A DNA stretch of 64,000 nt. Source: Roseinatronobacter bogoriensis DSM 18756. Lineage in GTDB: Bacteria; Pseudomonadota; Alphaproteobacteria; Rhodobacterales; Rhodobacteraceae. Both the position numbers and the translations under genes were made by a program. The stretch covers positions 1 to 64,000 of the forward strand of contig NZ_SORN01000005.1 in NCBI RefSeq assembly GCF_004366635.1, in the 5' to 3' direction. The notes under the pieces were generated by a model that did no database searches, had not been told where the DNA came from, and saw nothing but the letters and a program-made list of their open reading frames with translations. Every line of letters begins with the position of its first letter. Within the stretch, counting starts at the first letter, position 1. Of this stretch, positions 7,437 to 16,212 are shown piece by piece.

Positions 7437-9548
7437 ATGTCGGACATGGACGAATTTCTCGAAATGTTCTTTGCCGAATGCGACGAACTGCTGGAATCCG
7501 TCGCAACCGGCCTGCGCCAGATAGACGAAGGCACCTGCGAGATGGAAACGGTTCATGCCGTATTCCGTGCCGTCCATTCCATAAAGGGGGGGGCTGCTGC
7601 CTTTGGTCTTGGCGAACTTGTCGATTTTGCCCACAAGTTCGAGACTGCGCTGGACCTGCTGCGATCGGATGCGCTGGATGCCACGCCGCAGGTCATGTCG
7701 GTGTTTCATCGTTCGTCGGATTGTCTGGCAGATCTGGTATCTTCGGCGCGCTTGTCAGATGGTTCGGAACATGCCGGCAAGGACGACCTTCTGGCAGAGC
7801 TTGACGCCCTCATCGGTCGCGAGGAAGAGGTCGAAGGCGAGATCGAGTTCGTTCCCACAGCGATCGATTTCGGTGATTTCGGCGGCCCTGTCGTAGCGGA
7901 AGGCTATATAATAGAATTCGAGCCCGATCTTGATTTGTATCGAAGCGGCAATGATCCCTGCGCCTTGATCCGTGCGCTTGAAAAACTTGGCCGGACCGAG
8001 GTGCGCATCAATACGGACAAGGTGCCTGTCCTGTCCGAATGGTCAAAGGAAAACCCGGCCCTGAATTGGGAAATCACGCTCTATACCGATGCAACCGAAG
8101 CAGAGGTTGCTGCGGTTTTCGAGTTTGTCGAGGATTGTTGCAAGCTGTCGATTTCGCAACTTGAGCCGCTGGCCGAGGTTGACCTTGGCGAAGCCGTTGA
8201 GGAGCAGATCGATCCCGAGGCGGAGATGATCCCTGTTGGGGAGAACGACGGCCCGCTCGTAGACAATCAAGGCGCGCCATCCGCCCCGCGTCTTGAAACA
8301 CCAGCAGACGGACGCCCCCCAAAACAGACCGATGCTGCCGCGACGGCCACGATCCGCGTCAGTCTCGACCGTGTCGACAAGCTGATGAACATGATCGGAG
8401 AACTGGTCATCAAAGAGGCGATGCTGACCCAGGTCGTGCAGACAGCGGGTCTTGCGACCGAACCCGAGGTCGTCGGCGCGCTGGACGGGTTGCGGCAACT
8501 GGCAGGGGACATTCAGGAAAGCGTGATGGCCATTCGTGCCCAACCGCTCAAACAGGTGTTCCAACGCATGCACCGCATCTTGCGCGAAGCTGCCGAGGCT
8601 ACGGGCAAACAGGTTCGCCTTGTGACTGTGGGCGAGCAGACGGAAGTCGACAAGACGATGGTCGAGCGCCTGATCGACCCCTTGACGCATATGATCCGCA
8701 ATTCGGTCGATCACGGGCTGGAAGATGCCCTGACCCGCCAGCGCAACGGCAAACCGCAAGAAGGCACGATCACGCTTTCGGCTGCCCATAAATCTGGCCG
8801 TGTCCAGATCGAGGTTACCGATGATGGTGGCGGCATCGACCGGCCAAAAATACGCCAGATTGCAGAGGACAAGGGGCTTGTTGCCCCCGGTGCCGCGCTG
8901 ACGCCGGGTGAGGTTGACTCGCTTCTCTTTCTTCCCGGGTTTTCCTCGAAAGACGCGGTCTCGGCCCTGTCGGGACGCGGTGTTGGCCTGGATGTTGTGC
9001 GCCGTGAAATCATGGCGCTGGGCGGTCGGGTGATGATCTCTTCGGTCGAAGGCAAGGGCACCACTTTCACGATTACACTGCCGCTGACCCTCGCAGTGCT
9101 GGAAGGCATGCTGATCCAGTTGAACGACCAGACCATGGTGCTGCCCATCACCGCTGTCCAGGAAACGCTGCGCCCTGATCAGGCTTCGGTGCATTACATA
9201 GGGTCGGGTGGTCGCGCCCTTGCAAACCGTGGCAAACTGATCCCGATCATCGATCTTGGCTGCAGTTTCGGGCTGCGCGACGCTCCGGGCAATCTGGAGG
9301 ACGGGGTTCTGATCGTGGTCGAGACCGACAACCACAAACGCGCGGCTTTTCAGGTCGACGCCATTTTCGACCAGCGCCAGGTCGTCATCAAAAGCCTTGA
9401 AGAAAACTATGGCCGCGTGGCCGGTGTTTCCGCCGCCACCATCCTTGGCGACGGAAAGATCGCTCTCATCATTGATCCCGAGGAAATCATCATGTCCACA
9501 ACATCCGAGCCCGCCCGAGACCGCGTGGCGCTCATAGCAGTAGGTTGA
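7437..9548 (+). CDS. cheA: Chemotaxis histidine kinase CheA
   Basis: Central kinase of the pathway, 703 residues. The N-terminal HPt domain has phospho-accepting His47 in FRAVHSIKGG. A variable linker and response-regulator-binding region spans about 130-295, and the dimerisation helices about 305-375. The ATPase domain follows with N-box HMIRNSVDHGLED (about 418-430), G1 DDGGGID (462-468) and G2 GRGVGLDV (513-520). A CheW-like regulatory domain covers roughly 555 to the end. GGAAGG precedes the start, five bases after cheY ends. The length is usual for class II CheA. Confidence 0.97.
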   Translation: MSDMDEFLEMFFAECDELLESVATGLRQIDEGTCEMETVHAVFRAVHSIKGGAAAFGLGELVDFAHKFETALDLLRSDALDATPQVMSVFHRSSDCLADLVSSARLSDGSEHAGKDDLLAELDALIGREEEVEGEIEFVPTAIDFGDFGGPVVAEGYIIEFEPDLDLYRSGNDPCALIRALEKLGRTEVRINTDKVPVLSEWSKENPALNWEITLYTDATEAEVAAVFEFVEDCCKLSISQLEPLAEVDLGEAVEEQIDPEAEMIPVGENDGPLVDNQGAPSAPRLETPADGRPPKQTDAAATATIRVSLDRVDKLMNMIGELVIKEAMLTQVVQTAGLATEPEVVGALDGLRQLAGDIQESVMAIRAQPLKQVFQRMHRILREAAEATGKQVRLVTVGEQTEVDKTMVERLIDPLTHMIRNSVDHGLEDALTRQRNGKPQEGTITLSAAHKSGRVQIEVTDDGGGIDRPKIRQIAEDKGLVAPGAALTPGEVDSLLFLPGFSSKDAVSALSGRGVGLDVVRREIMALGGRVMISSVEGKGTTFTITLPLTLAVLEGMLIQLNDQTMVLPITAVQETLRPDQASVHYIGSGGRALANRGKLIPIIDLGCSFGLRDAPGNLEDGVLIVVETDNHKRAAFQVDAIFDQRQVVIKSLEENYGRVAGVSAATILGDGKIALIIDPEEIIMSTTSEPARDRVALIAVG

Positions 9549-9551
9549 CAC

Positions 9552-10022
9552 ATGCTACAGACAATTATTGACAATGTTATGGGCAAGCACGAAGCCATCG
9601 CCTTCAAACTTGCCGATCAGGATTTCTGCATCGATATCGGGCTTGTCCGCGAAATCCGCGGTTGGTCGCCAACCACGGTGCTTCCCCATGCACCCGACTA
9701 TGTGCGCGGGGTCATCAACCTGCGGGGGGCGGTCGTCACTGTGATCGATCTGTCTGCCCGCCTTGGTTTCGGCCTTTCGGAACCCACGCACAGGCATGTG
9801 GTCATCATCGCCATGTATGAAGGCCGGATCGTCGGTTTGCTTGCCGATCTGGTGTCGGACATCGTCACCATCAGTGATGACTCGATCCAGGCCGTGCCGG
9901 ATATTGCCTCTGATCCGGCGCATGAGTTTATCTCGGGGATGATCACCTTCGAAGATGGGCGCATCCTGCGCAAGATCGACCTCAAGCAGCTTCTGCCAGA
10001 TGTCCCGCAAACGGGCGGCTAG
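9552..10022 (+). CDS. cheW: Chemotaxis adaptor CheW
   Basis: Coupling protein of 156 residues joining receptors to CheA. The fold signature is clear: FKLADQDFCIDIGLVREIRGW, VRGVINLRGAVVTVIDLSARLG and VSDIVTISDDSIQAVPDI. It follows cheA by three bases and precedes cheR by eight, so it belongs to the same transcript. Nothing unusual was seen. Confidence 0.96.
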   Translation: MLQTIIDNVMGKHEAIAFKLADQDFCIDIGLVREIRGWSPTTVLPHAPDYVRGVINLRGAVVTVIDLSARLGFGLSEPTHRHVVIIAMYEGRIVGLLADLVSDIVTISDDSIQAVPDIASDPAHEFISGMITFEDGRILRKIDLKQLLPDVPQTGG

Positions 10023-10030
10023 GGACCGAT

Positions 10031-10879
10031 ATGCTTGAAACCTTGCCCCCCATGTCTGCAAAACAATTCGCGCGCCTTGCGCGGATTGTTCATGAAGATA
10101 CCGGGATATACCTTGCCGAAACAAAGCGTGGGCTGCTATCTGCCCGGATCAACCGGCGCCTGCGGGCGCTGCGACTGGCCGATTACAGTGCTTATTGCGA
10201 CATGCTGGACCAGCCAGATAGCGCCGAAGAGCGGCGCGCCTTGCTGGTTGCAATCACCACGAATGTCACGGCCTTCTTTCGCGAGGCACATCACTTCGAC
10301 TTTCTTGCGCAGCAGGTGCTTCCACCGCTTCTGGCAAAGGCGAGATCAGGCGGTCGGGTGCGGCTCTGGTCGGCTGCCTGCTCTTCGGGCGAAGAGGCTT
10401 ATTCCATCGCCATGACCGTGTTGGAAGCAATCCCCGATGCCGCGCGTCACGATATTCGGATACTTGCGACCGACATCGACCCCGACATGGTCTTAAAGGC
10501 ACGGGCCGGTCGCTACTCCGAAGAAAGGTTGCATGGGCTTTCCTCCGCGCGGCGCGCAAAGTTCTTCACTGCTGCGCCAGACGGCTTAGCCATTCGGCCC
10601 GAAGTGTCCGAATTGCTGCGTTTTGGCGAGCTGAACCTTCACAAGTCCTGGCCTTTCTCGGGACGGTTCGACGTGATCTTCTGCCGCAATGTGGTGATTT
10701 ATTTTGACGTACCGATGCGGCAAAACCTGTGGGGCCGCTTCGCCTCGGTTCTCAATCCCGAAGGCTATCTGATGATTGGCCATTCTGAACGCATAGACGG
10801 CCCCGCCGCAAACAGATTCCGCGCCGTTGGAACGACCGCATACAAGGTTGCGCAAGACCGCGCTGACCAATCAAATTGA
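10031..10879 (+). CDS. cheR: Chemoreceptor methyltransferase CheR
   Basis: SAM-dependent methyltransferase (282 residues) that methylates receptor glutamates. An N-terminal helical domain contains TNVTAFFREAHHF, typical of CheR. The Rossmann SAM-binding domain has WSAACSSGEEAYSIA, ILATDIDPDM and FCRNVVIYFD. Together with CheB and CheD it completes the adaptation system of the locus. The start at 10031 lies eight bases after cheW. Confidence 0.96.
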   Translation: MLETLPPMSAKQFARLARIVHEDTGIYLAETKRGLLSARINRRLRALRLADYSAYCDMLDQPDSAEERRALLVAITTNVTAFFREAHHFDFLAQQVLPPLLAKARSGGRVRLWSAACSSGEEAYSIAMTVLEAIPDAARHDIRILATDIDPDMVLKARAGRYSEERLHGLSSARRAKFFTAAPDGLAIRPEVSELLRFGELNLHKSWPFSGRFDVIFCRNVVIYFDVPMRQNLWGRFASVLNPEGYLMIGHSERIDGPAANRFRAVGTTAYKVAQDRADQSN

Positions 10880-10891
10880 AGGAAATCAACT

Positions 10892-11281
10892 ATGCCCCTT
10901 AAATCCCAGCTTCATGTTATGGTGGTCGATGACATGAGCGTTAGCCGTGGTTTGATCGAACAGGCCCTTGATTGGGCCGGGATTAACAAGGTCCAGTACG
11001 AGTCCAATGGCGAAAGGGCGTTGGCGCGCCTGGTGGCGGCACCGGTGCATCTGGTAATCTCGGATTACAACATGCCCGGCATGGACGGGATCAGCCTGCT
11101 TGAAAACCTGCGCATGAACAAATCGACACAGCGCATCGGGTTCATTCTTGTGACTGGAACCGCCAGCCGAGAGTTGGTCGAACGCGGCAAGACAGCAGGC
11201 ATGAACAATTTCATCGCAAAGCCTTTTACCAAAGAGGCGATGCTGCGATGCATTGAACTGGTCACGGGTAAATTGACATGA
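10892..11281 (+). CDS. cheY: CheY-family response regulator 2, candidate motor regulator
   Basis: Receiver-only protein of 129 residues with Asp13/Asp14 (VVDDMSVSR), phospho-acceptor Asp58 (ISDYNMPGMDG), Thr88 (LVTGTA) and Lys110 (IAKPF). Its stop overlaps the next gene's start as ATGA. It sits at the distal end of the operon, the position of CheY2 in S. meliloti, which there is the regulator acting on the flagellar motor. Flagellar genes are not in this window, so the motor assignment is by position only. Confidence 0.93.
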   Translation: MPLKSQLHVMVVDDMSVSRGLIEQALDWAGINKVQYESNGERALARLVAAPVHLVISDYNMPGMDGISLLENLRMNKSTQRIGFILVTGTASRELVERGKTAGMNNFIAKPFTKEAMLRCIELVTGKLT

Positions 11282-11646
11282 AGGCATCTGTCACGGCAGT
11301 GCTTAGCGACATGCCATCGGGCCAAGGGCGCGTTCCGGTGGCCGAGGTTCTTGGTCGAATGGCCCGTGAGCTTGAACTGCTCGCCGGGAATATGGCCCAG
11401 GTTGATGCCCTGCTTGATCAAGTCCTAGCCGAGGCCCATACAGTCGATCATGTAGCCTTGCAGCAGGTTGACCGCCTCCGTCAAGAAACCGAGGGTTTGC
11501 AGCATTTCGTCGAAGCACTGGCCACAACACTACATCCCGACGGTTCTTGCGACCCGGTGCTTGCAACTCGCGTGTTAAAGTTGCGCGCCCAGGTTCTGCG
11601 ATTGCAAGGACAAGCGGTAGAATCCGCTTCGAATGACCTGTGGTGA
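11278..11646 (+). CDS. Helical protein with DxxxQ motif, candidate CheT/CheZ-like phosphatase
   Basis: Protein of 122 residues, almost entirely predicted helix, translationally coupled to the second cheY (ATGA). A helix around residues 57-80 contains LQQVDRLRQETEGLQ, in which Asp65 and Gln69 form the DxxxQ pattern used by CheZ (Asp143/Gln147) and proposed for S. meliloti CheT, the last gene of that organism's che operon. Overall similarity to CheZ is not visible. I infer a CheY-phosphate phosphatase from the motif, helical make-up, size and operon position. It could instead be an unrelated helical chemotaxis accessory. Confidence 0.7.
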   Translation: MKASVTAVLSDMPSGQGRVPVAEVLGRMARELELLAGNMAQVDALLDQVLAEAHTVDHVALQQVDRLRQETEGLQHFVEALATTLHPDGSCDPVLATRVLKLRAQVLRLQGQAVESASNDLW

Positions 11647-12371
11647 ACGCGGAGATGCGAAGATATTTCATCATGCCGGGGCCGTAGGGCGAGGTGTTGA
11701 GGGGAACTGAGAACCGATCTGGCATCGTCACCGAAAGCTGTCTGCCTTGGTGCTTTGTTCTGCGCGATGTGATGGCAAGGTGGCGCTCTCTTGCCCCTTG
11801 CTTTCGCCGTTTCGAAATTGGCCTTGGTGACGCTGCTGTCCTGGCCGGTTGCCATGAAAGGGCCAAGGGTGCGCCATTCGACCCAGCCGGTGCACCATTG
11901 GGCCAACGCCGTTGGTGCGTGCAGCGTTGGAGGCGGCGATTGCAAAAACCGGTGGCCATTGGGGCTTTTAGAGCTTTCCAGCCCAAGCGTCGAAGCGGTG
12001 TTTGATGGTGATGAGGGCGGTGCGTGCAGAGAGTTTATTGAGCAGGTGATGCGAGTTGGATAAGCAAACAGCCGACCAAAAACTTTTTTGCGATCCGCTG
12101 CACTCAGCCGTTGGAAAAGGTGACGCTTCAAGCCATCGCTCTTTCAGAGCGTGAACCCCGTCATATGACAGAAACCAGTGAGGGGTGCACCACACACCGC
12201 TTCGGCGCCGCGCATATTTATCGACACGCTCGACCCAAAGCGACTGGACGGATTTTCAGTGGCATGCGTCTATGCAGTCATTCACCCGCATAAAAGAAGT
12301 CAGCTTGCGGCAATGACGGCGGAGGCAGTGCTGACTCCCTTTTGACGGCGGGGGCAGTGCTGACGCCCTTG
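11647..12371. other. Gene-free region with possible mobile-element scar
   Basis: About 725 bp between the chemotaxis operon and the ABC-transporter operon. Open frames on both strands encode low-complexity, arginine- and proline-rich products with no recognisable motif, so I call no gene. The end of the region carries two near-identical 28-bp direct repeats (12314-12370), which suggests that an insertion sequence once ended here. The 3' ends of both flanking operons point into this stretch. Confidence 0.5.
12314..12370. repeat. Two tandem 28-bp direct repeats, IS-end-like
   Basis: Copy 1 spans 12314-12341 and copy 2 spans 12343-12370, separated by one base. The core GGCAGTGCTGAC is identical and only two positions differ over 28. 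The second copy ends two bases before the stop of the ATPase gene at 12372. Short tandem repeats with a GCAGTGCTGAC core recall the multiple terminal repeats of IS21-family elements. That link is from memory, and no istA/istB gene is present. Confidence 0.6.
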
Positions 12372-13445
12372 TCAATCAGAACCTGTTCTCGCTGATTTGC
12401 GCATGCCGTTTTGTGCGGCTTGCGTTGGGACCAGAGCGCGCACAAGCTTTTGCATGTTCAGATAGCCGACATGAACGCCTACGCGATGCACCTCATAGCT
12501 CAGTGCGGTATCCCCTCCCGACAAAGCGATGACCGATTCAAGCGTAGCATCAGCATTGACCTTTCCCGCTATCTGCGCAGCGTCGGGCGGCGCGGTATCC
12601 ATGATCGAGCGTACCCGCAACACACGGGCGCGATTGATATCGCTGATGAAATCCACGATGTAAGGGTCGCTGGGGTTCAGCAGTATCTCCTGTGGCTCGC
12701 CTTGCTGCACAACGATCCCATCTTTCAGGATGACAAGGTGATCTGCGAGCTTCAGCGCTTCATCAAGGTCATGGCTGATGAATACAATCGTCTTTTGCAA
12801 TTCCTGCTGCAGTTCCAACAGCAAATCCTGCATGTCGGTGCGGATCAACGGATCTAGGGCGGAAAATGCTTCATCCATCAGCATGATCGGGGCATTCGAG
12901 GTTAGCGCGCGCGCAATTCCCACGCGCTGCTGCATACCACCGGAGAGTTGATGCGGATACTGCCCTTCCTGACCGCCAAGCCCCACGCGCGCCAGCCAGT
13001 CGCGCGCGTCCTGTTCATAGCCAGACCTGTCTTCGCCACGCACCGCGCGTGCCATGCCGGCATTGTCCAGAACGGTCTTGTGCGGCAGAAGTGCGAAATG
13101 CTGAAACACCATCGACATCTGCTTGCGCCGCATTTCGCGCAGGCGGGTTTCGCCAAATTTCAGGATATTCTCGCCATTCACAAGGATTTCGCCCGCAGTC
13201 GGTTCGATCAGCCGGTTCACATGGCGGATCAGGGTCGATTTGCCGGAACCTGATAGCCCCATGATGACTGTAATCTCGCCCGCCCGCATCTCGACATTGA
13301 TGTCGCGCAGGCCAAGCACATGGCGGTGCTTGGTCATCAACTCGGATTTGCCCATGCCCGCGCGGACATGCTCCAGCGCGCGTATCGGCTGGCTGCCGAA
13401 GATTTTGTAGAGGTTGCGAATGGAGATGCTTGCACTCTGGCTCAT
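12372..13445 (-). CDS. Betaine-type ABC transporter ATP-binding protein
   Basis: ATPase of 357 residues of the ProV/OpuAA family, energising uptake of a quaternary-amine-like solute. Walker A is GLSGSGKST, the signature LSGGMQQRVGIARAL and Walker B IMLMDEAFSALD. About 90 residues follow the nucleotide-binding domain, shorter than the full CBS pair of E. coli ProV (about 400 residues). It is the last gene of an eight-gene minus-strand operon, 12 bp after the permease. Co-transcription with catabolic genes argues for nutritional rather than osmoprotective uptake. Confidence 0.93.
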   Translation of the reverse strand: MSQSASISIRNLYKIFGSQPIRALEHVRAGMGKSELMTKHRHVLGLRDINVEMRAGEITVIMGLSGSGKSTLIRHVNRLIEPTAGEILVNGENILKFGETRLREMRRKQMSMVFQHFALLPHKTVLDNAGMARAVRGEDRSGYEQDARDWLARVGLGGQEGQYPHQLSGGMQQRVGIARALTSNAPIMLMDEAFSALDPLIRTDMQDLLLELQQELQKTIVFISHDLDEALKLADHLVILKDGIVVQQGEPQEILLNPSDPYIVDFISDINRARVLRVRSIMDTAPPDAAQIAGKVNADATLESVIALSGGDTALSYEVHRVGVHVGYLNMQKLVRALVPTQAAQNGMRKSARTGSD

Positions 13446-13457
13446 CTGCGCTTCCGA

Positions 13458-14516
13458 TCAATGACGTGGGACACTGGCGGCGGCATTGACCCGCGCCAGG
13501 GCCGCTTTCGTGACGCGGTCAAGGATGACCGCCAGCAGAACGATCCCAAGCCCGGCCATCAGTCCGACACCCAGTTCCAGATTGCGGATGCCGCGCAGGA
13601 CCAGAACACCCAGACCGGGGGCCGAAACAAGCGAGGCAATCACCACCATCGCAAGGCTCATCATGATGGTCTGGTTGACGCCCGCCATGATGTTGGGCAG
13701 CGCAAGCGGGATCTGCACCCGGATCAGTTTCTGGTGGCGGGTCATGCCAAAAGCTTCGGCGGCCTCGATCACGTCCTTGTCTACCAGTCGGATGCCCAGA
13801 TCGGTCAACCGGATCACGGGCACGATGGCATAGAGAATGATCGCAATCCCATATAGCTTTGGTTCTGTCACGGAAAACAGGAAGATCAGCGGGATCAGAT
13901 AGACGAATGTGGGCAGTGTTTGCAGCATGTCCAGCACGGGGATCATCAGGCGCTGCAAGCGGTTGCTGCGCGACATGGCTATCCCCACCGGCACCCCCAT
14001 GACCACACACAGGAAGGCGCAGACGAAGATGATGGCCAGTGTCTGCATCGCAAACACATAATGGTCTACAAACAGCAAAAAGCCCATCACTGCGGCGACC
14101 AGTGTGACCAATGCCACTGATCGGCCCGCAACCCAGACGACTGTCAGCAGAACCAGCAGCATCAACCACCACGGCGTATTGACCGCGACGAACAGCGCCG
14201 TCTCCAGCGCCCAGCTTAGCGGTTGGGTTAATGGGTCCAGCACATATTTCAGGCTTTCGCGGATATTCAGAAACCCGGTTTCCAGCGATTTGGTCAGGTC
14301 GCGTGAGCGGGGGATGGCGGCACAGGCTTTGTGCAATTCGTCAAGCGAAGGAAAGGGCAGCGACCAGATCGCGGACCAGTCAAACCCGCTGCCCGGCTCG
14401 GCCGGGGCAGAGCCGCGCGCCATCAATTCGGCCATGGTCATCGGGCCGGAGCGTTCCGGTTCGCCGCACCAGTTCCGCAGACCCAACCCGTCGAAGATGA
14501 AGTTGTAAGTCGTCAC
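13458..14516 (-). CDS. Betaine-type ABC transporter permease
   Basis: Integral membrane subunit of 352 residues, ProW/OpuAB family. A soluble N-terminal extension of about 100 residues precedes six to seven membrane helices. The cytoplasmic EAA-like coupling loop is visible as EAAEAFGMTRHQKLIRVQIP followed by LALPNIMAGVNQ. The extension is longer than in minimal permeases but normal for the ProW type. It lies between the binding-protein gene (74 bp upstream) and the ATPase gene (12 bp downstream). Confidence 0.93.
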   Translation of the reverse strand: MTTYNFIFDGLGLRNWCGEPERSGPMTMAELMARGSAPAEPGSGFDWSAIWSLPFPSLDELHKACAAIPRSRDLTKSLETGFLNIRESLKYVLDPLTQPLSWALETALFVAVNTPWWLMLLVLLTVVWVAGRSVALVTLVAAVMGFLLFVDHYVFAMQTLAIIFVCAFLCVVMGVPVGIAMSRSNRLQRLMIPVLDMLQTLPTFVYLIPLIFLFSVTEPKLYGIAIILYAIVPVIRLTDLGIRLVDKDVIEAAEAFGMTRHQKLIRVQIPLALPNIMAGVNQTIMMSLAMVVIASLVSAPGLGVLVLRGIRNLELGVGLMAGLGIVLLAVILDRVTKAALARVNAAASVPRH

Positions 14517-14590
14517 CTTGGCCCCCTTAGCGCTGAATTTGCGGGTCCGAGGCCACGCACTGGCGGCCCCGGACGGTTCACGGCGATGGC

Positions 14591-15553
14591 TTAGCGGAAA
14601 ATCGCGGCCAGACGTTCGGCTGCCGTTTCATTGACCCAGTCCTGCCAGACGTCTTGCTGTGTTGTCAGGAAATGCACGGCCGCTTCCTCGCTTGAGGCGC
14701 TGTTGATATCCTGCCATGCCAGAAGCTCGCTCAGCGATTGTGAGGTGAAAGAGATATTGCTGACAAGTTCAAAGGCGTCCGGGTTGCGCTCGGCAAAATC
14801 GGCTGTCACCACGGTCAGGACGGGCGCTGCGGGAAAGGCGGAAATGCCCGGTGTCGCGCAATCGACAGTCTGGTTGCATTCGTGGATTTCCGGAACATGC
14901 GGCCCCATGTCTATCGCGACCATGCCATACCGACCAAGCACGGCTGTCGGCCCATACATATAGCCGAAGAACGGCTCGCGGTTCTCGTAGGCAGTGGCCA
15001 TGGCTGCCGCCAGAGTTTCGCCTGATCCGTGATTGAACACGTCCATCCCGGCGCCCTCGAAGTCATGCGCGATAATCAGATTGTCATTGGCGATGCGGCA
15101 GCCCCAGCCATCAGGGCAGTTATGAAACCGCCCGCCAACCAGTTCGGGATTGGCAAGAACGCCTTCAAGCGTGGCCAGTTGCGGGTGTTCTTCGATCAGA
15201 TAATCCGGGACAAACCAGTTTTCTGTACCCCCGTCCGAGAATACATCAGCCGCTTTGCGCACCCGGCCTTCGGCTTCCAGCCGCGTGTAAAGTGGTGCGG
15301 AGTTGATCCAGAGTTCCGGCACGACATCCGGTTCATTGTTTTCTGCCAGAGAGGTGATCGCGGTCGTGGTTGCGGATGGCACCAGCGTGACCTCGCAGCC
15401 ATAGCCCTGAACCAGCAGGAATTCCGTGACCTTCGTAATGATCGAGGCCGAGGCCCAGTTCATTTCCGCAACCGACACGCGCCCGCAATCGGCAAGCGCA
15501 ACAGTGGGCATAGCGAGGCCCGCAAAGGCCGTGGCGACAAGTGTTTTCTTCAT
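14591..15553 (-). CDS. Betaine-type ABC transporter substrate-binding protein
   Basis: Periplasmic solute receptor of 320 residues (OpuAC/ProX-like) with a Sec signal peptide MKKTLVATAFAGLAMPTVALA. Aromatic segments likely to line the pocket are EMNWASA, ELWINSA and FFGYMYGPTAVLGRYGM. The usual WxPHW-type stretch of glycine-betaine receptors is replaced by GYMYGPTAVLG, so the ligand may not be glycine betaine. Several cysteines (CPDGWGC, HECNQTVDC) could form disulfides. It is the sixth gene of the operon and 41 bp beyond the DUF3726-like gene. Confidence 0.9.
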   Translation of the reverse strand: MKKTLVATAFAGLAMPTVALADCGRVSVAEMNWASASIITKVTEFLLVQGYGCEVTLVPSATTTAITSLAENNEPDVVPELWINSAPLYTRLEAEGRVRKAADVFSDGGTENWFVPDYLIEEHPQLATLEGVLANPELVGGRFHNCPDGWGCRIANDNLIIAHDFEGAGMDVFNHGSGETLAAAMATAYENREPFFGYMYGPTAVLGRYGMVAIDMGPHVPEIHECNQTVDCATPGISAFPAAPVLTVVTADFAERNPDAFELVSNISFTSQSLSELLAWQDINSASSEEAAVHFLTTQQDVWQDWVNETAAERLAAIFR

Positions 15554-15594
15554 TGTTCAGTCTCCCTGTTATGTGGTTTGGGTGGGGTCTTGGG

Positions 15595-16212
15595 TCAGTC
15601 GTTGTCATCCTCTTGCGCGCCCGCCCCGGCTTGCGAATGGGCGGATGTGGGCACGGTGAAGGCCATCATGAGTTGCGTCAGTTGTGCGTATTCCGTGGCA
15701 CGGATGGCCCCGTGATGGGTTTGCGGCCAGGCGGGGCAGGGGGGGCTGTCGTGCTGGTCGGTCGTGATCGTGACCCGCGCTTGTCGCGAAATACAGATCG
15801 GGCCGATAATCAACGGGCATGCGCCCGGTGCCAGCACAACCTGCGTATCCGCCACAGTCAGCCTGATCTTCTGTCCGGTCTGATCGGCTGCGCGCGCGAC
15901 AAACGGCAGCAGAAAACAAGGGCTGCTTGTTGCGAGATGCGCGTTTCGCGTGGGGGAGGAAAGCGCGGCGGCATCAGCCAGCGCGATGCCAATGCGCAGT
16001 GCGCAATCGGTTTGCGGGGCAGGGTGCTGCAAAACCTCCAGCAATGCGCCTGCCCAATCCAGACCGGCACGGGCCAGCCAGCAGGCAGCCTCGGCGGCTT
16101 CCTCTGCCTCGCCCCAGTTGCGCCCCGCCCCGCGCGTGGCGCGGGCGGACAGGGCCGCGATTTCCGACAGCGACAGCGCAAGCACCTCGTCCGTCAAGGG
16201 GTCATGCTTCAT
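15595..16212 (-). CDS. DUF3726-like protein of unknown function
   Basis: Cytoplasmic protein of 205 residues that I match from memory to the DUF3726 family. The N-terminal half is alanine-rich helix (EAEEAAEAACWLARAGLDWAG). The second half has short beta-like stretches (KIRLTVADTQVVLAPGACPL) and ends in an acidic tail. There is no signal peptide or membrane helix. Its start overlaps the end of the 560-residue protein gene by 11 bp, and the transporter genes follow. The tight coupling suggests the two unknown proteins act together in catabolism of the imported compound. Confidence 0.8.
   Translation of the reverse strand: MKHDPLTDEVLALSLSEIAALSARATRGAGRNWGEAEEAAEAACWLARAGLDWAGALLEVLQHPAPQTDCALRIGIALADAAALSSPTRNAHLATSSPCFLLPFVARAADQTGQKIRLTVADTQVVLAPGACPLIIGPICISRQARVTITTDQHDSPPCPAWPQTHHGAIRATEYAQLTQLMMAFTVPTSAHSQAGAGAQEDDND

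Noticed and set aside
8043..9551. Minus-strand frame of about 500 codons opposite cheA
   Set aside because: It is the mirror of the cheA coding frame, with a His/Asp-rich composition typical of antisense reading and no start signal.
12069..12086. String AGCCGACCAAAAACTTTT resembling the one after the flippase gene at 35727
   Set aside because: Only a short partial match; the first copy does not form a hairpin, so I take it as chance.
11303..12131. Overlapping minus-strand frames beside the che operon
   Set aside because: The products are low-complexity and partly antisense to the DxxxQ protein gene. I considered a decayed transposase but saw no catalytic motif.
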